Positions 34,147-42,934 are shown, counted from the stretch's first letter. The stretch is DNA of 64,000 bases from Arsenicitalea aurantiaca (GCF_003994485.1 NZ_RZNJ01000006.1:100107-164106); one strand, 5' to 3'. Notes: generated by a model from the sequence alone, not told the origin. Numbers and translations: made by a program.

Positions 34147-34177
34147 GCACCCGGGCCTTGAGGGTCCGGGTGCTTTT
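34147..34177 (+). terminator. Intrinsic terminator after the sugar-binding-protein gene
   Basis: GCACCCGG, an 11-base loop and CCGGGTGC form a perfect eight-pair stem followed by TTTT. It lies ten bases after the stop codon and separates the transport genes from the DUF4965 gene, which begins 120 bp further on. Nothing else recognisable was seen in that gap. Confidence 0.8.
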
Positions 34178-34299
34178 CCCTCCGGCTCGGCCAAGGCGCG
34201 ATCGAGGCGACAGCGGCGACCGGGTTTCCCTCATTTTCAGGCGACAGGCGGACCCGGACGGGCCCGGACGCGTCACCCTTTTTCGGAAATTTCGACGCC

Positions 34300-36330
34300 A
34301 TGCGCTCAGCCCAGCATCCCTTCCCGGCCATCCCGCTCGTCACGATCGATCCCTACACCAGCATCTGGTCGATGGCCGACCGGCTGACCGATGACTGGCC
34401 GCGGCACTGGACGGGCACCAAGATGGCGCTTTACGGGGTGGTGCGGGTCGACGGCACGCCTCATCGCTTCATGGGCGGAGACGAGTGGCTGGCGCGCGCA
34501 GCCGAGCAGCTTTCCTGCACGGTCGAGGCGACGGTCACCCGCTATGTTTTCGCGTGCGGCGGGATTGAGCTGGATGTCGATTTCCTGACGCCACTGCTCG
34601 CCGACGATCTCGACCTCATGTCGCGGCCGGTCACCTATATCCGGCTGCGCGCGCGCTCTGTCGACGGCAAGGCACACGCGGTTTCGGCCTATATCGATAT
34701 GAGCGGCGAGATCGCGGTCAACCTGCCCCATGAGCGGGTCTACTGGGACGATCGGACGGCGCAGGGGCTCCATATGCTGAGCTTCCGGGCGGAAGACCAG
34801 CGGCCGCTGGCCGAGGCGGGCGATCATCGCCGCATCGACTGGGGCACGGGCTATCTCGCGGGCCGGGCCGACGAGGTGGAGGCGCTGGTCGGGGACATCA
34901 ATGTCTGCCGCGACAGCTTTGCCGAGCACGGCCGGCTCAGCGCGGAGGGGCTCGAGCAGCCCCCGCGCAAGGTCGACTACAACAGCGACGCCATTCTCGC
35001 GATCACGACCGATCTCAGCATTGCCGCAGGAGGCGAGGCGGCGCGGACCATCTTCGTCGGCTATGACGACGAGGTCTCGATCGAATATTTCGGCAAGGCG
35101 CTGCCGGCCTGGTGGCGGCGCGACGGGACGCTTGACGGACCCGCGATCCTTGCGCGCGCGGCGGAGGAAGAAGAGACGATCGTCGCCCGCTGTGCCGAAT
35201 TCGATCGCGCACTCCATGCGGAAGCGCGCGAGGCCGGCGGGGAGGACTATGCGACCCTTATCGACCTCACCTGGCGCCAGACCATCGCTGCGCACAAGCT
35301 CGTCGCCGGGCCCGATGGCCAGCCGCTCTTCATGTCCAAGGAGAATTTTTCGAACGGCTGTATCGCGACGGTCGACGTGACTTATCCGTCGGCGCCTATG
35401 TTCCTCGCCTTCAACCCGCTGCTCGTGCGGGCAATGATCGACCCCATCTTCGAATACTGCGCCGGCGGGGTCTGGCCCCACCCCTTCCCTGCCCATGACC
35501 TTGGCACCTATCCCAAAGCGAACGGGCAGGTCTATCGCGGGTTCGATCCCAATGTGCCCGACGACATCATCAAGACGCAGATGCCGGTCGAGGAATCGGG
35601 GAACATGCTGATCCTCACCGCTTCACTCGCGCTCGTCGAAGGCAATGCCGCTTATGCGGAGCGCCATTGGGGGCTCCTGCGGCAATGGGCGGATTATCTC
35701 GTCGAGGTGGGGTTCGACCCCGGCGAGCAATTGTGCACGGACGATTTTTCCGGCGTCCTCGGGCACAACGTCAATCTCTCGGCCAAGGCGATCATGGGGA
35801 TTGCGGGCTTTGCGATGCTGGCCCGGATGTGCGGGAAGGACGACGAGGCCAGCCATTATCGCGGGGTCGCGGAGCGCTTTGCGGCCGACTGGGTGCGGCT
35901 TGCGCGCGATGGCGAGGGCACCCGCCTCGCCTTCAACCAGGAGGGCAGCTGGAGCCTCAAATACAATTTGGTCTGGGACCGGCTTTTCGGGTTCGACCTC
36001 TTGCCCGAGGCCGAAAGGCGGCGCGAGCACGCCTTCTACCGAACGCAGATGAACGCCTATGGCATTCCGCTCGACAACCGCTCCTCGCTCACCAAGCCCG
36101 AATGGATGCTGTGGGGGGTGTCGCTCGCCGATGACCGGCCGCTCTTCGAGGAGGCCTGCGGGACGATCCTGCGCTATCTCGCCAATACGCCGAACCGGGT
36201 GCCGTTCTCGGACCTCTATTTCACCGCCAATGCCCGCAAGCGCGGGTTTCAGGCGCGCTCGGTGCTGGGGGGGCTCCACATCCGCCTGCTCGAAAAGCGC
36301 CTTGCGGCCCGGGGCGCCGGGGAGAGCTGA
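34300..36330 (+). CDS. GtaA/DUF4965-family protein, probable cytoplasmic hydrolase
   Basis: A 676-residue protein with the domain series of the fungal glutaminase A group (DUF4964/DUF5127, DUF4965, DUF1793). VTIDPYTSIWSMADRLTDDWPRHW at the start, FSNGCIATVDVTYPSAPMFL in the middle, LCTDDFSGVLGHNVNLSAKAIMGIAGFAML and EGSWSLKYNLVWDRLFG are the conserved stretches. It has no signal peptide, so it should act on imported material. Despite the family name, homologues sit in carbohydrate loci, and the C-terminal part resembles an (alpha/alpha) barrel, so a glycoside hydrolase role is plausible. It lies between a sugar importer and a GH2 gene. Confidence 0.72.
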   Translation: MRSAQHPFPAIPLVTIDPYTSIWSMADRLTDDWPRHWTGTKMALYGVVRVDGTPHRFMGGDEWLARAAEQLSCTVEATVTRYVFACGGIELDVDFLTPLLADDLDLMSRPVTYIRLRARSVDGKAHAVSAYIDMSGEIAVNLPHERVYWDDRTAQGLHMLSFRAEDQRPLAEAGDHRRIDWGTGYLAGRADEVEALVGDINVCRDSFAEHGRLSAEGLEQPPRKVDYNSDAILAITTDLSIAAGGEAARTIFVGYDDEVSIEYFGKALPAWWRRDGTLDGPAILARAAEEEETIVARCAEFDRALHAEAREAGGEDYATLIDLTWRQTIAAHKLVAGPDGQPLFMSKENFSNGCIATVDVTYPSAPMFLAFNPLLVRAMIDPIFEYCAGGVWPHPFPAHDLGTYPKANGQVYRGFDPNVPDDIIKTQMPVEESGNMLILTASLALVEGNAAYAERHWGLLRQWADYLVEVGFDPGEQLCTDDFSGVLGHNVNLSAKAIMGIAGFAMLARMCGKDDEASHYRGVAERFAADWVRLARDGEGTRLAFNQEGSWSLKYNLVWDRLFGFDLLPEAERRREHAFYRTQMNAYGIPLDNRSSLTKPEWMLWGVSLADDRPLFEEACGTILRYLANTPNRVPFSDLYFTANARKRGFQARSVLGGLHIRLLEKRLAARGAGES

Positions 36331-36348
36331 TCAAGCCGAAAAAGAGGG

Positions 36349-36408
36349 ACGGCCGGGTACCCCGGCCGTGATCTTGAAGTAAGCGAGACGGCCGGGTGCC
36401 CCGGCCGT
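36349..36408. repeat. Tandem pair of near-identical 21-bp hairpins between convergent genes
   Basis: Two copies (36349-36369 and 36388-36408) of ACGGCCGGG, a three-base centre and CCCGGCCGT, differing at one base in the loop. On the minus strand the second-read copy is followed by CCCTCTTTTT, giving a good terminator for the GH2 gene. Doubling of the same hairpin in an 86-bp gap is unusual and could stop transcripts from both sides. Confidence 0.75.
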
Positions 36409-36416
36409 CAGGGCTC

Positions 36417-38264
36417 TCATTCGGTGCCGGCGGCCTTGCGGGCGATCGTGCGGGCGCGGTCGATCCGCTCGTAGGGCACGGATGCGGCGGGCAGCGTCAT
36501 GATTTCGTTGATCGTTTCGAGGGGGAGCTTGGGTTCGCGAGCCGCGGTCAGGAGCCCATTGGTTTCCTGCTCGGTGTCGGTCAGCTGGGTGTAGCAATAG
36601 CCGGCAATGAGCGGGCTTTCGGCGACCGTGCCGAAGATGTCGCGGAGCCGCTCCTCGAAGGCGTCCGCATCGGCGACGGTTGAATAGCCGTGCCAGGCTT
36701 CGCCATGCCTGGGGGTGAAGCTCAACCCGCCGAACTCGGTCAGCATCATCGGCTTGTCGCCGAGGTCGCGCCCGCCGAGCACGACGCGCCGGCGCGCCGG
36801 CCCCATGCCGTGCAGCATCGCCTCCACATCCTCGCTCGTGTGGAAGCGGGAGCGGAGTCCCTCCCCGTCCGGGGCATAATCGTGGACCGACCAGATGTCG
36901 CTCTCGACCAGTTCCCAGCCATCATTGGAGATCGCGGGGCGGCTGGGATCGAGCGCCTTGGTCAGATGATAGAGCGCGCTCGCCAGATGCTCCTGGTCCT
37001 TACGCTGGGCGATCTGGGTCACCCCCCAGCTCTCGTTGAGCGGCACCCAGGCAACGATGGAGGGATGGCTCTTGTCGCGCCGGATCGCCTCCATCCATTC
37101 GCGCGAGAGCCGCTCGATCGAGGAATTGGAGAAGGCATAGGCGCTCGGCATCTCCTCCCAGACGATGAGCCCCAAGACGTCGCACCAGTAGAGGAAACGC
37201 GGATCCTCGATCTTCTGGTGGATCCTGAGGCCGTTGAAGCCCATCGCCTTGACCAGTTCGGCCTCGCGCCGCAGCGCATCCGGGCTCGGGGCGGCAAGGT
37301 GGGATTCGGGCCAGTAATTCTGTCCCAGCACGAGGCGGAGGTAATAGGGCAGGCCATTGAGCAGGAAGTGCCCGCTGCCGACACCGACGCTGCGGAGCCC
37401 GAAATAGCTCTCCACCCGATCGGGGCGCGCGCCTTCAAGCACGATGTCCGCATCGACCAGATTGGGACGCTCGGGCGTCCAGAGCAGATGATCGCGATAG
37501 GTGCCGTGCTCGAGGGCCGGAATGGCGATATCGAAGGCGATCTCGCTATCGGCGATGCGGATCGACTGCTCGGCAAGGACCTCGCCCTTGAGGCGCGCGG
37601 TGATCGAAAGACGCGTCGGCTCGGCGGGCGGCCGGTTCAGCCGGACCTCGCAGCGCACGCGCGCATTAGCGATATCGGGCACGAAATGGATGTCGGTGAT
37701 AAAAAGCTCGGGCACGACGCTGAGCCAGACCGGCTGCCAGATGCCGGTCGTGCGATAATACCAGATGGCATGCGGGTTCTCGAGCCAGTCCTGCTTGCCG
37801 CGGGGAATGCGGACGTCCTCGGGCTGGTCCTCGGCGCGGAGGACAATCGTCTGCGCGCCCGAGCCGGTCAACGCATGGGTGATGTCGGCGGAGAACGGGG
37901 TATGGCCCCCCTCATGGGTCGCAACGCACTGCCCGTTGACCCAGACGGTTGCGGCGTAGTCGACCGCGCCGAAATTGAGGAGCAGGCGCTCGCCAGTTTC
38001 GAGTTTCGGCGCCTCGAAGCTGCGCCGGTACCAGACGATGGGGTGAAAGCCCGTGGCCGCGATCCCCGAAGCGCGGGATTCGGGCGGGAAAGGCACGGTG
38101 ATCTCCTGGCCGAAGCCGCCCTCGCCACGGGCCCAATTCTCGGCGAGCCCCTCGTCCTCATCATCATGGGCAAAGCCCCAGACCCCGCAGAGGTCGACCC
38201 AGCCCTCCCGCCGGAACTGCGGATTGGGCGCGAGCGAAGCGGTCGTGGATGCGTGCACGTTCAT
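36417..38264 (-). CDS. Glycoside hydrolase family 2 protein (beta-galactosidase/beta-glucuronidase-like)
   Basis: A 615-residue GH2 enzyme without a signal peptide. The N-terminal sugar-binding domain has GFHPIVWYRRSFEAP and ATVWVNGQCVATHEGGHTPFSADI; the barrel has GLRIHQKIEDPRFLYWCD. VPLNESWG contains the acid/base glutamate and MLTEFGGLSF the nucleophile glutamate. GGAGGA stands before the ATG at MNVHASTT. It hydrolyses a beta-linked sugar, probably brought in by the upstream ABC importer. It diverges from the LacI regulator. Confidence 0.92.
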   Translation of the reverse strand: MNVHASTTASLAPNPQFRREGWVDLCGVWGFAHDDEDEGLAENWARGEGGFGQEITVPFPPESRASGIAATGFHPIVWYRRSFEAPKLETGERLLLNFGAVDYAATVWVNGQCVATHEGGHTPFSADITHALTGSGAQTIVLRAEDQPEDVRIPRGKQDWLENPHAIWYYRTTGIWQPVWLSVVPELFITDIHFVPDIANARVRCEVRLNRPPAEPTRLSITARLKGEVLAEQSIRIADSEIAFDIAIPALEHGTYRDHLLWTPERPNLVDADIVLEGARPDRVESYFGLRSVGVGSGHFLLNGLPYYLRLVLGQNYWPESHLAAPSPDALRREAELVKAMGFNGLRIHQKIEDPRFLYWCDVLGLIVWEEMPSAYAFSNSSIERLSREWMEAIRRDKSHPSIVAWVPLNESWGVTQIAQRKDQEHLASALYHLTKALDPSRPAISNDGWELVESDIWSVHDYAPDGEGLRSRFHTSEDVEAMLHGMGPARRRVVLGGRDLGDKPMMLTEFGGLSFTPRHGEAWHGYSTVADADAFEERLRDIFGTVAESPLIAGYCYTQLTDTEQETNGLLTAAREPKLPLETINEIMTLPAASVPYERIDRARTIARKAAGTE

Positions 38265-38352
38265 GAATGTCCTCCTCCGCCCGTGAGGGTCGGTGGCCTT
38301 TTGCCATCGCTCCAGAGGCTTGATTGCATTGGAAAGAGCGGGCGCGGCCAAT

Positions 38353-38372
38353 CTGATAAATTTATTTAGCAG
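38353..38372. promoter_or_regulatory. Putative LacI-family operator between the GH2 and lacI-type genes
   Basis: CTGATAAATTTATTTAGCAG is a 20-base dyad, symmetric at 16 of 20 positions, in the 158-bp divergent gap. Its reverse complement matches the block at 29841-29860 in the ABC operon promoter at 13 of 20 positions, including TGCTAAA and TTA. A 10-base direct repeat GCTTGATTGC (38318-38327 and 38372-38381) flanks it. Confidence 0.55.
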
Positions 38373-38422
38373 CTTGATTGCCCCCCCTGGCTTTGTCAAG
38401 CAGGTTGGGCTTGGAGGGGGCG

Positions 38423-39427
38423 ATGAAGAAACGCGTCAAGATGGTCGATATCGCGCGGGCGGCAAAGGTCTCCCAGACGACGGTGTCGCTCGTGCTCAAC
38501 CACGTCCCCAACATCCGGATCGCCGACGAGACGCGCCAGCGCGTGCTGAGCGTGGCGCGCGAGCTGGGCTATACGCCGGGGCCCTCGCTCTATGATCTCG
38601 ACCCGGCGCGCAAGCGGCTCTTCGGGGTGATGATCAACGAGATCTCCTCGGCCTATCCGATCAATCTGATCGACGGGCTCAACACCTGGGCGGACACGCA
38701 GGGCGCGCAATTGCTGGTGCAGATCACCGGCGGACTGCCCGACCATGACGAGGCCGCGCTCGAAAACTTCGCCCGGTTCGGCATCGATACCATCGTCTAT
38801 GCCCGCACCTTCACTGCCATCGTCGACGTGCCGCCGCGGCTCGACGCGTTCCGCCACGTGCTTTTGAACTGCCGGCGCCCCGACAGCCGCGGGCTCGCCG
38901 TGCTGCCGGCCGAGCGCTATGGCGGCGCGCTGGCAACCGATCATCTGGTGGCTGCGGGCTGCCGCCGGATCGCGACGATCACCGGCGACCCCTGGCAGCT
39001 GGCGACGGCCGAGCGGCTCGCCGGGTATCATCGGGCGCTCGGGCGGGCGGGGCTCGCACGAGATGCCGGGCTCGAGCGCCGAGGTGACTGGAGCCATGCG
39101 AGCGGCTTTGCCCAGACGCTGGCGCTGATGGCGCTGCCCGAGCCGCCCGACGGCATTTTCTGCCAGAACGACATCATGGCGCGAGGGGCGCTCGCGGCGC
39201 TCGCTTCGCTTGGAATGGACGTGCCCGGAGCCGTCCGCGTCATCGGCTATGACGATCGGGATTTCGCGCGCGATCTCGACCCGGCGCTTTCCACGGTCAC
39301 CCTGCCCCATGTGGAAATGGCCGAGCGGGCCATGGACCAGCTTGCCGGCGAGGCGCAGCCGGGAGATCGGACCACCACGATCCAGGGCAAGCTCGTGGTG
39401 CGCAAAAGCACGATGCCGGACGCCTGA
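38423..39427 (+). CDS. LacI-family transcriptional regulator
   Basis: A 334-residue repressor. VKMVDIARAAKVSQTTVSLVLNH is the N-terminal helix-turn-helix, followed by the hinge helix region; the effector domain has FGVMINEISSAYP, DGIFCQNDIMARGALAALASLG and VIGYDDRDFARDLDPALSTV, all typical. TTGGAGGGGG lies just before the ATG at 38423. It is divergent from the GH2 gene and likely senses a sugar from the imported glycoside. Confidence 0.92.
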   Translation: MKKRVKMVDIARAAKVSQTTVSLVLNHVPNIRIADETRQRVLSVARELGYTPGPSLYDLDPARKRLFGVMINEISSAYPINLIDGLNTWADTQGAQLLVQITGGLPDHDEAALENFARFGIDTIVYARTFTAIVDVPPRLDAFRHVLLNCRRPDSRGLAVLPAERYGGALATDHLVAAGCRRIATITGDPWQLATAERLAGYHRALGRAGLARDAGLERRGDWSHASGFAQTLALMALPEPPDGIFCQNDIMARGALAALASLGMDVPGAVRVIGYDDRDFARDLDPALSTVTLPHVEMAERAMDQLAGEAQPGDRTTTIQGKLVVRKSTMPDA

Positions 39428-39442
39428 GACCGATCGCGGGGC

Positions 39443-40198
39443 TCAGCGGAGGACGCGGCGGAGATCGGCCTGCACTGCAAGGAGCGGCGCGAGATAAAGG
39501 TCCTTGAGCGCAAGGACGCTCTCCTGGCTTGCCGCGACCCCGACATTGATCGCGCCGACTGTACGCCCATGCGCATCGTGAAGCGGCACGGCGATGGACC
39601 GCAGGCCAATCTCGACCTCCTGGTCGATAAGGGCATGGCCGGCGCGCCGCGTTGCGGCAATCTCCCCGGCGATCGCTTCGGGATCGGTGAGGGTGAAGCG
39701 CGTGCGGGCGGGGAGCGGGCCCGGCCCGAGGCGCTCGCGCATCTCCTCCTCGGGCAGGGCAGCGAGCAGCACGCGGCCCATCGACGTGCAATAGGCCGGC
39801 AGGCGCGAGCCCGGCATGAGCGCGATCGACATCACCTTGCGCTGCGCCGCGCGGGCCACATAGACGATCTCCGCCCCGTCGAGGATCGAAACCGACGAAC
39901 TTTCCCCGAGCGTCTCGGAGAGCCGGTCGAGCACGGGCTGCACGAGCTGCGGCAGCGGCATGGTGGCAAGACAGGCCGTGCCGAGCCGCAACACGCGCGG
40001 GGTGAGGGTGAAATATTTCCCGTCGTAATCGGCATAGCCGAGATGGGCGAGGGTCAGCAGGCAGCGGCGCGCCGTCGCCCGATCGAGCCCGGAGAGACCG
40101 GCGACTTCGGCAATCGACTGGCGGGGACGGGCCGCCGTGAACGTCTCGATGACCGCGAGCCCCTTGGCGAGCCCGCCCATGATGTCGCGCTCCAGCAT
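39443..40198 (-). CDS. pcaR: IclR-family regulator, PcaR/PobR-type
   Basis: A 251-residue IclR-family protein. The HTH has KGLAVIETFTAARPRQSIAEVAGLSGLDRATARRCLLTL and the ligand domain has LPAYCTSMGRVLLAALPEEE. The pattern TARRCLLTLAHLGY resembles the aromatic-pathway members PcaR and PobR. It faces pcaI across a 108-bp gap containing a perfect inverted repeat. PcaR proteins activate pca genes with 3-oxoadipate; assignment rests on family plus neighbours. Confidence 0.87.
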   Translation of the reverse strand: MLERDIMGGLAKGLAVIETFTAARPRQSIAEVAGLSGLDRATARRCLLTLAHLGYADYDGKYFTLTPRVLRLGTACLATMPLPQLVQPVLDRLSETLGESSSVSILDGAEIVYVARAAQRKVMSIALMPGSRLPAYCTSMGRVLLAALPEEEMRERLGPGPLPARTRFTLTDPEAIAGEIAATRRAGHALIDQEVEIGLRSIAVPLHDAHGRTVGAINVGVAASQESVLALKDLYLAPLLAVQADLRRVLR

Positions 40199-40211
40199 CG
40201 GCGGGCCTTTC

Positions 40212-40244
40212 GTGCGATATCTCAACAAATAAGCGATATCGCAC
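40212..40244. promoter_or_regulatory. Putative PcaR operator: perfect 10-bp inverted repeat
   Basis: GTGCGATATC (40212-40221) and GATATCGCAC (40235-40244) are exact inverted repeats with a 13-base spacer. The right arm also lies inside the palindrome GCGATATCGC. The element ends eight bases before the pcaI -35 box, a position suited to an activator, and is close enough to the regulator's own start for autoregulation. Confidence 0.72.
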
Positions 40245-40251
40245 AAATCCG

Positions 40252-40280
40252 TTGAAGGCCAAAGCTCGTTTGCCGATACT
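40252..40280 (+). promoter_or_regulatory. pcaIJF promoter
   Basis: TTGAAG (40252-40257) and GATACT (40275-40280) with a 17-base spacer, 26 bases before the pcaI start. Both boxes differ slightly from consensus, as expected for a promoter needing an activator bound directly upstream. Confidence 0.55.
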
Positions 40281-40306
40281 CCCTGAAAATTCGGATGGGG
40301 TGACGG

Positions 40307-41026
40307 ATGGACAAGAGGGTGGCCGATCTCGAAGCGGCGCTGGAGGGCGTTGAGGACGGGATGAGCGTGATGGTCGGAGGCTTTGGCGGCTCGGGAGCGC
40401 CCATCGAACTCCTGCATGCCCTCATCGACCGGTTCCGTGCGACCGGCAGCCCCGGGCGCCTGACGCTCATCAACAACAATGCAGGCAATGGACGGGTCGG
40501 CATCGCCGCGATGATCGATGCGGGCATGGTCGAGCGCATCATCTGCTCGTTTCCGCGTTCGGCCGATCCGCGCGCCTTCACCGAGCGCTATCTGGCAGGC
40601 GAGATCGGCCTCGAACTCGTGCCGCAGGGCACGCTGGCCGAACGGATCCGGGCCGGCGGCGCGGGCATCCCCGCGTTCTACACGCCGGCGGGCCTCGGCA
40701 CGGCGCTCGCCGAGGGCAAGCCGACCGCGCGCTTCGAGGAGAAGTCCTACGTGCTCGAACGCTGGCTCAAGGCCGATGTCGCGCTGATCAAGGCCGAGAG
40801 TGCGGACCGGCTCGGCAATCTCACCTATCGACGGGCGGCGCGGAATTTCTCGCCGCTGATGGCGATGGCTGCAGCGCTCACCATCGTGCAGGCGACCCGC
40901 ATCGTCGCGCCCGGGCAGATCGACCCCGAAGCCGTCGTCACGCCGGGCATCTTCGTTGACCGGGTGGTCGAGGTGCCCGACCCGCAGCAGGAGGAGGCGC
41001 TGATGCGCGCCGGGGTGAGCCATTGA
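40307..41026 (+). CDS. pcaI: 3-oxoadipate CoA-transferase subunit A
   Basis: A 239-residue family I CoA-transferase alpha subunit. VMVGGFGGSGAPIELLHALI near residue 22 contains the glycine loop, and PAFYTPAGLGT, FEEKSYVLERWLKADVALIKA and GNLTYRRAARNFSPLMAMAA follow. With PcaJ it moves CoA from succinyl-CoA to 3-oxoadipate. It overlaps pcaJ by 4 nt. Its immediate link to pcaF and an IclR regulator supports 3-oxoadipate over acetoacetate as substrate. Confidence 0.94.
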   Translation: MDKRVADLEAALEGVEDGMSVMVGGFGGSGAPIELLHALIDRFRATGSPGRLTLINNNAGNGRVGIAAMIDAGMVERIICSFPRSADPRAFTERYLAGEIGLELVPQGTLAERIRAGGAGIPAFYTPAGLGTALAEGKPTARFEEKSYVLERWLKADVALIKAESADRLGNLTYRRAARNFSPLMAMAAALTIVQATRIVAPGQIDPEAVVTPGIFVDRVVEVPDPQQEEALMRAGVSH

Positions 41027-41697
41027 AGGACAACAAGCTTTCCAATGCGCAGATCGCCTGGCGCGCCGCGCAGGACATTGCGGACGGCGCCTATGTGAAC
41101 CTCGGGATCGGCTTTCCCGAAATGGTGGCGCGCTTTGCGCCCGAAGGGCGCGAGGCGATCTTCCACACCGAAAACGGCGTGCTCAATTTCGGCGAAGCTC
41201 CAGCGGAGGGCGAGGAGGACTGGGACCTCATAAATGCCGGCAAGAAGGCCATCACGCTGAAGCCCGGCGCGGCCTTCTTCCACCATGCCGACAGCTTTGC
41301 GATGGTGCGCGGCGGCCATCTCGATGTGGCGATCCTCGGTGCCTATGAGGTGGCCGAGACCGGGGATCTCGCCAATTGGAGCACCGGGCGTGGCGGCGTG
41401 CCTGCGGTGGGCGGCGCGATGGACCTCGTGCATGGCGCGCGCCGGATCGCCGTCGTCACCGAGCACGTGACCAAGGATGGCCGGCCCAAGCTCGTCGAGC
41501 GCTGCAGCCTGCCCCTCACGGGCGTCGGCTGCGTGACGCGCGTCTATACGAGCCTTGCCGTCATCGACATCGATGCCAACCGGTTCGTGCTGCGCGAGAA
41601 GCTGGCCCATATCAGCCTCGAGGCGCTGCAGGCGCTGACGGGCGCAAAGCTCGTCATCGAGGGCGGTGTCTCCGACCTCGTGGTTCCGGAGATCTGA
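41023..41697 (+). CDS. pcaJ: 3-oxoadipate CoA-transferase subunit B
   Basis: A 224-residue beta subunit. YVNLGIGFPEMVARF, then HTENGVLNFGEAP with the catalytic glutamate in ENG, and FHHADSFAMVRGGHLDVAILGAYEV are as in the family. The start is a TTG overlapping the pcaI stop (TTGA), the only start that preserves the usual N-terminus. It precedes pcaF with no spacer. Together they turn 3-oxoadipate into 3-oxoadipyl-CoA. Confidence 0.94.
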   Translation: MKDNKLSNAQIAWRAAQDIADGAYVNLGIGFPEMVARFAPEGREAIFHTENGVLNFGEAPAEGEEDWDLINAGKKAITLKPGAAFFHHADSFAMVRGGHLDVAILGAYEVAETGDLANWSTGRGGVPAVGGAMDLVHGARRIAVVTEHVTKDGRPKLVERCSLPLTGVGCVTRVYTSLAVIDIDANRFVLREKLAHISLEALQALTGAKLVIEGGVSDLVVPEI

Positions 41698-42903
41698 ATG
41701 CAGGACGCTTTCATCTGCACCTATCTGCGCACCCCCATCGGCCGCTTCGGTGGCACGCTTTCGGGTGTCCGGCCCGACGATCTGGGCGCCGTGCCCCTGC
41801 GGGCGCTGATGGCGGCCCATGCGGGCGTCGACTGGGAGGCGGTCGACGACGTGATCTTCGGCAATGCCAACCAGGCCGGCGAGGACAATCGCAACGTCGC
41901 GCGGATGAGCCTGCTGCTCGCCGGGCTGCCGGCGTCGGTGCCGGGCACGACGATCAACAGGCTCTGCGGATCGGGCATGGACGCGGTCGCGATCGCGGCA
42001 CGGGCGATCCGCTCGGGCGAAGCCGAGCTCGTCATTGCAGGGGGCACCGAATCCATGTCGCGGGCCCCCTTCGTGATGCCCAAGGCCGAGACGGCGTTTT
42101 CCCGCCATGCGGAAATCCACGACACCACCATTGGCTGGCGGCTCGTCAACCCGGCAATGGAGGCGGCCTATGGCACCGATTCCATGCCGCAGACAGGAGA
42201 GAACGTCGCGCGTGAATTCGGCGTCGACCGGGACGCTCAGGACCGGTTTGCGCTGCAGAGCCAGGAGCGCGCGCAACGGGCAGTCGCCAGCGGCCGGCTG
42301 GCAAAGGAGATCGTGCCCGTCGAGATCGCGCAGAAAAAGGGCGAGCCCCTCCGTGTCGAAGCCGACGAGCATCCGCGACCGGGCAGTTCGCTCGAGGCGC
42401 TGGGACGGCTGCGCCCGCTCTTTGCGGGCGGCACGGTGACGGCGGGCAATGCCTCGGGCGTCAATGACGGCGCAGCGGCACTGATCCTTGCGAGTGCGGC
42501 CGGGGCGGCACGGCACGGACTGACCCCAATCGCCCGTTTGCTGGGCTCAGCGACGGCCGGCGTTCCGCCGCGGATCATGGGCATGGGCCCGGCGCCTGCG
42601 ACCGAAAAGCTCTGCGCGCGTCTCGGGCTCAGACCATCGGATTTCGACGTCATCGAACTCAACGAAGCGTTCGCAAGCCAGGGTATAGCGGTGTTGCGCG
42701 CGCTCGGGCTTCCCGAAGACGGGGCGCACATCAACCCCAATGGCGGGGCGATCGCGCTCGGCCATCCGCTCGGCATGTCGGGGGCGCGGATCACGGGAAC
42801 GGCAGCCCTGGAGCTCGCCCTCGGCACCGGGCGGCGGGCGCTCGCGACCATGTGCATCGGGGTCGGCCAGGGCATCGCGATCGCGCTCGAAAAAGCCGGC
42901 TGA
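41698..42903 (+). CDS. pcaF: 3-oxoadipyl-CoA thiolase
   Basis: A 401-residue thiolase. The acyl-accepting cysteine lies in NRLCGSGMDAVAIAARAI; VIAGGTESMSRAPFVM, NEAFASQGIAVLRALG, NPNGGAIALGHPLGMSGARI and the C-terminal CIGVGQGIA complete the active site. It cleaves 3-oxoadipyl-CoA to succinyl-CoA and acetyl-CoA, the last step of the pathway. The ATG directly follows the pcaJ stop. No other pca gene (pcaB, C, D, G, H) is visible in the window. Confidence 0.95.
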   Translation: MQDAFICTYLRTPIGRFGGTLSGVRPDDLGAVPLRALMAAHAGVDWEAVDDVIFGNANQAGEDNRNVARMSLLLAGLPASVPGTTINRLCGSGMDAVAIAARAIRSGEAELVIAGGTESMSRAPFVMPKAETAFSRHAEIHDTTIGWRLVNPAMEAAYGTDSMPQTGENVAREFGVDRDAQDRFALQSQERAQRAVASGRLAKEIVPVEIAQKKGEPLRVEADEHPRPGSSLEALGRLRPLFAGGTVTAGNASGVNDGAAALILASAAGAARHGLTPIARLLGSATAGVPPRIMGMGPAPATEKLCARLGLRPSDFDVIELNEAFASQGIAVLRALGLPEDGAHINPNGGAIALGHPLGMSGARITGTAALELALGTGRRALATMCIGVGQGIAIALEKAG

Positions 42904-42934
42904 GCCGAGCCCGACTTACGCCCTCAAAGCAGAA

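Noticed and set aside
34139..34387. Small open frames between the sugar-binding gene and the DUF4965 gene.
   Set aside because: They lie over the terminator and run into the next gene in another frame, with no ribosome site.
36349..36408. Reading the duplicated hairpins as the start of a CRISPR array.
   Set aside because: Only two copies, palindromic throughout, with a short gap and no cas genes.
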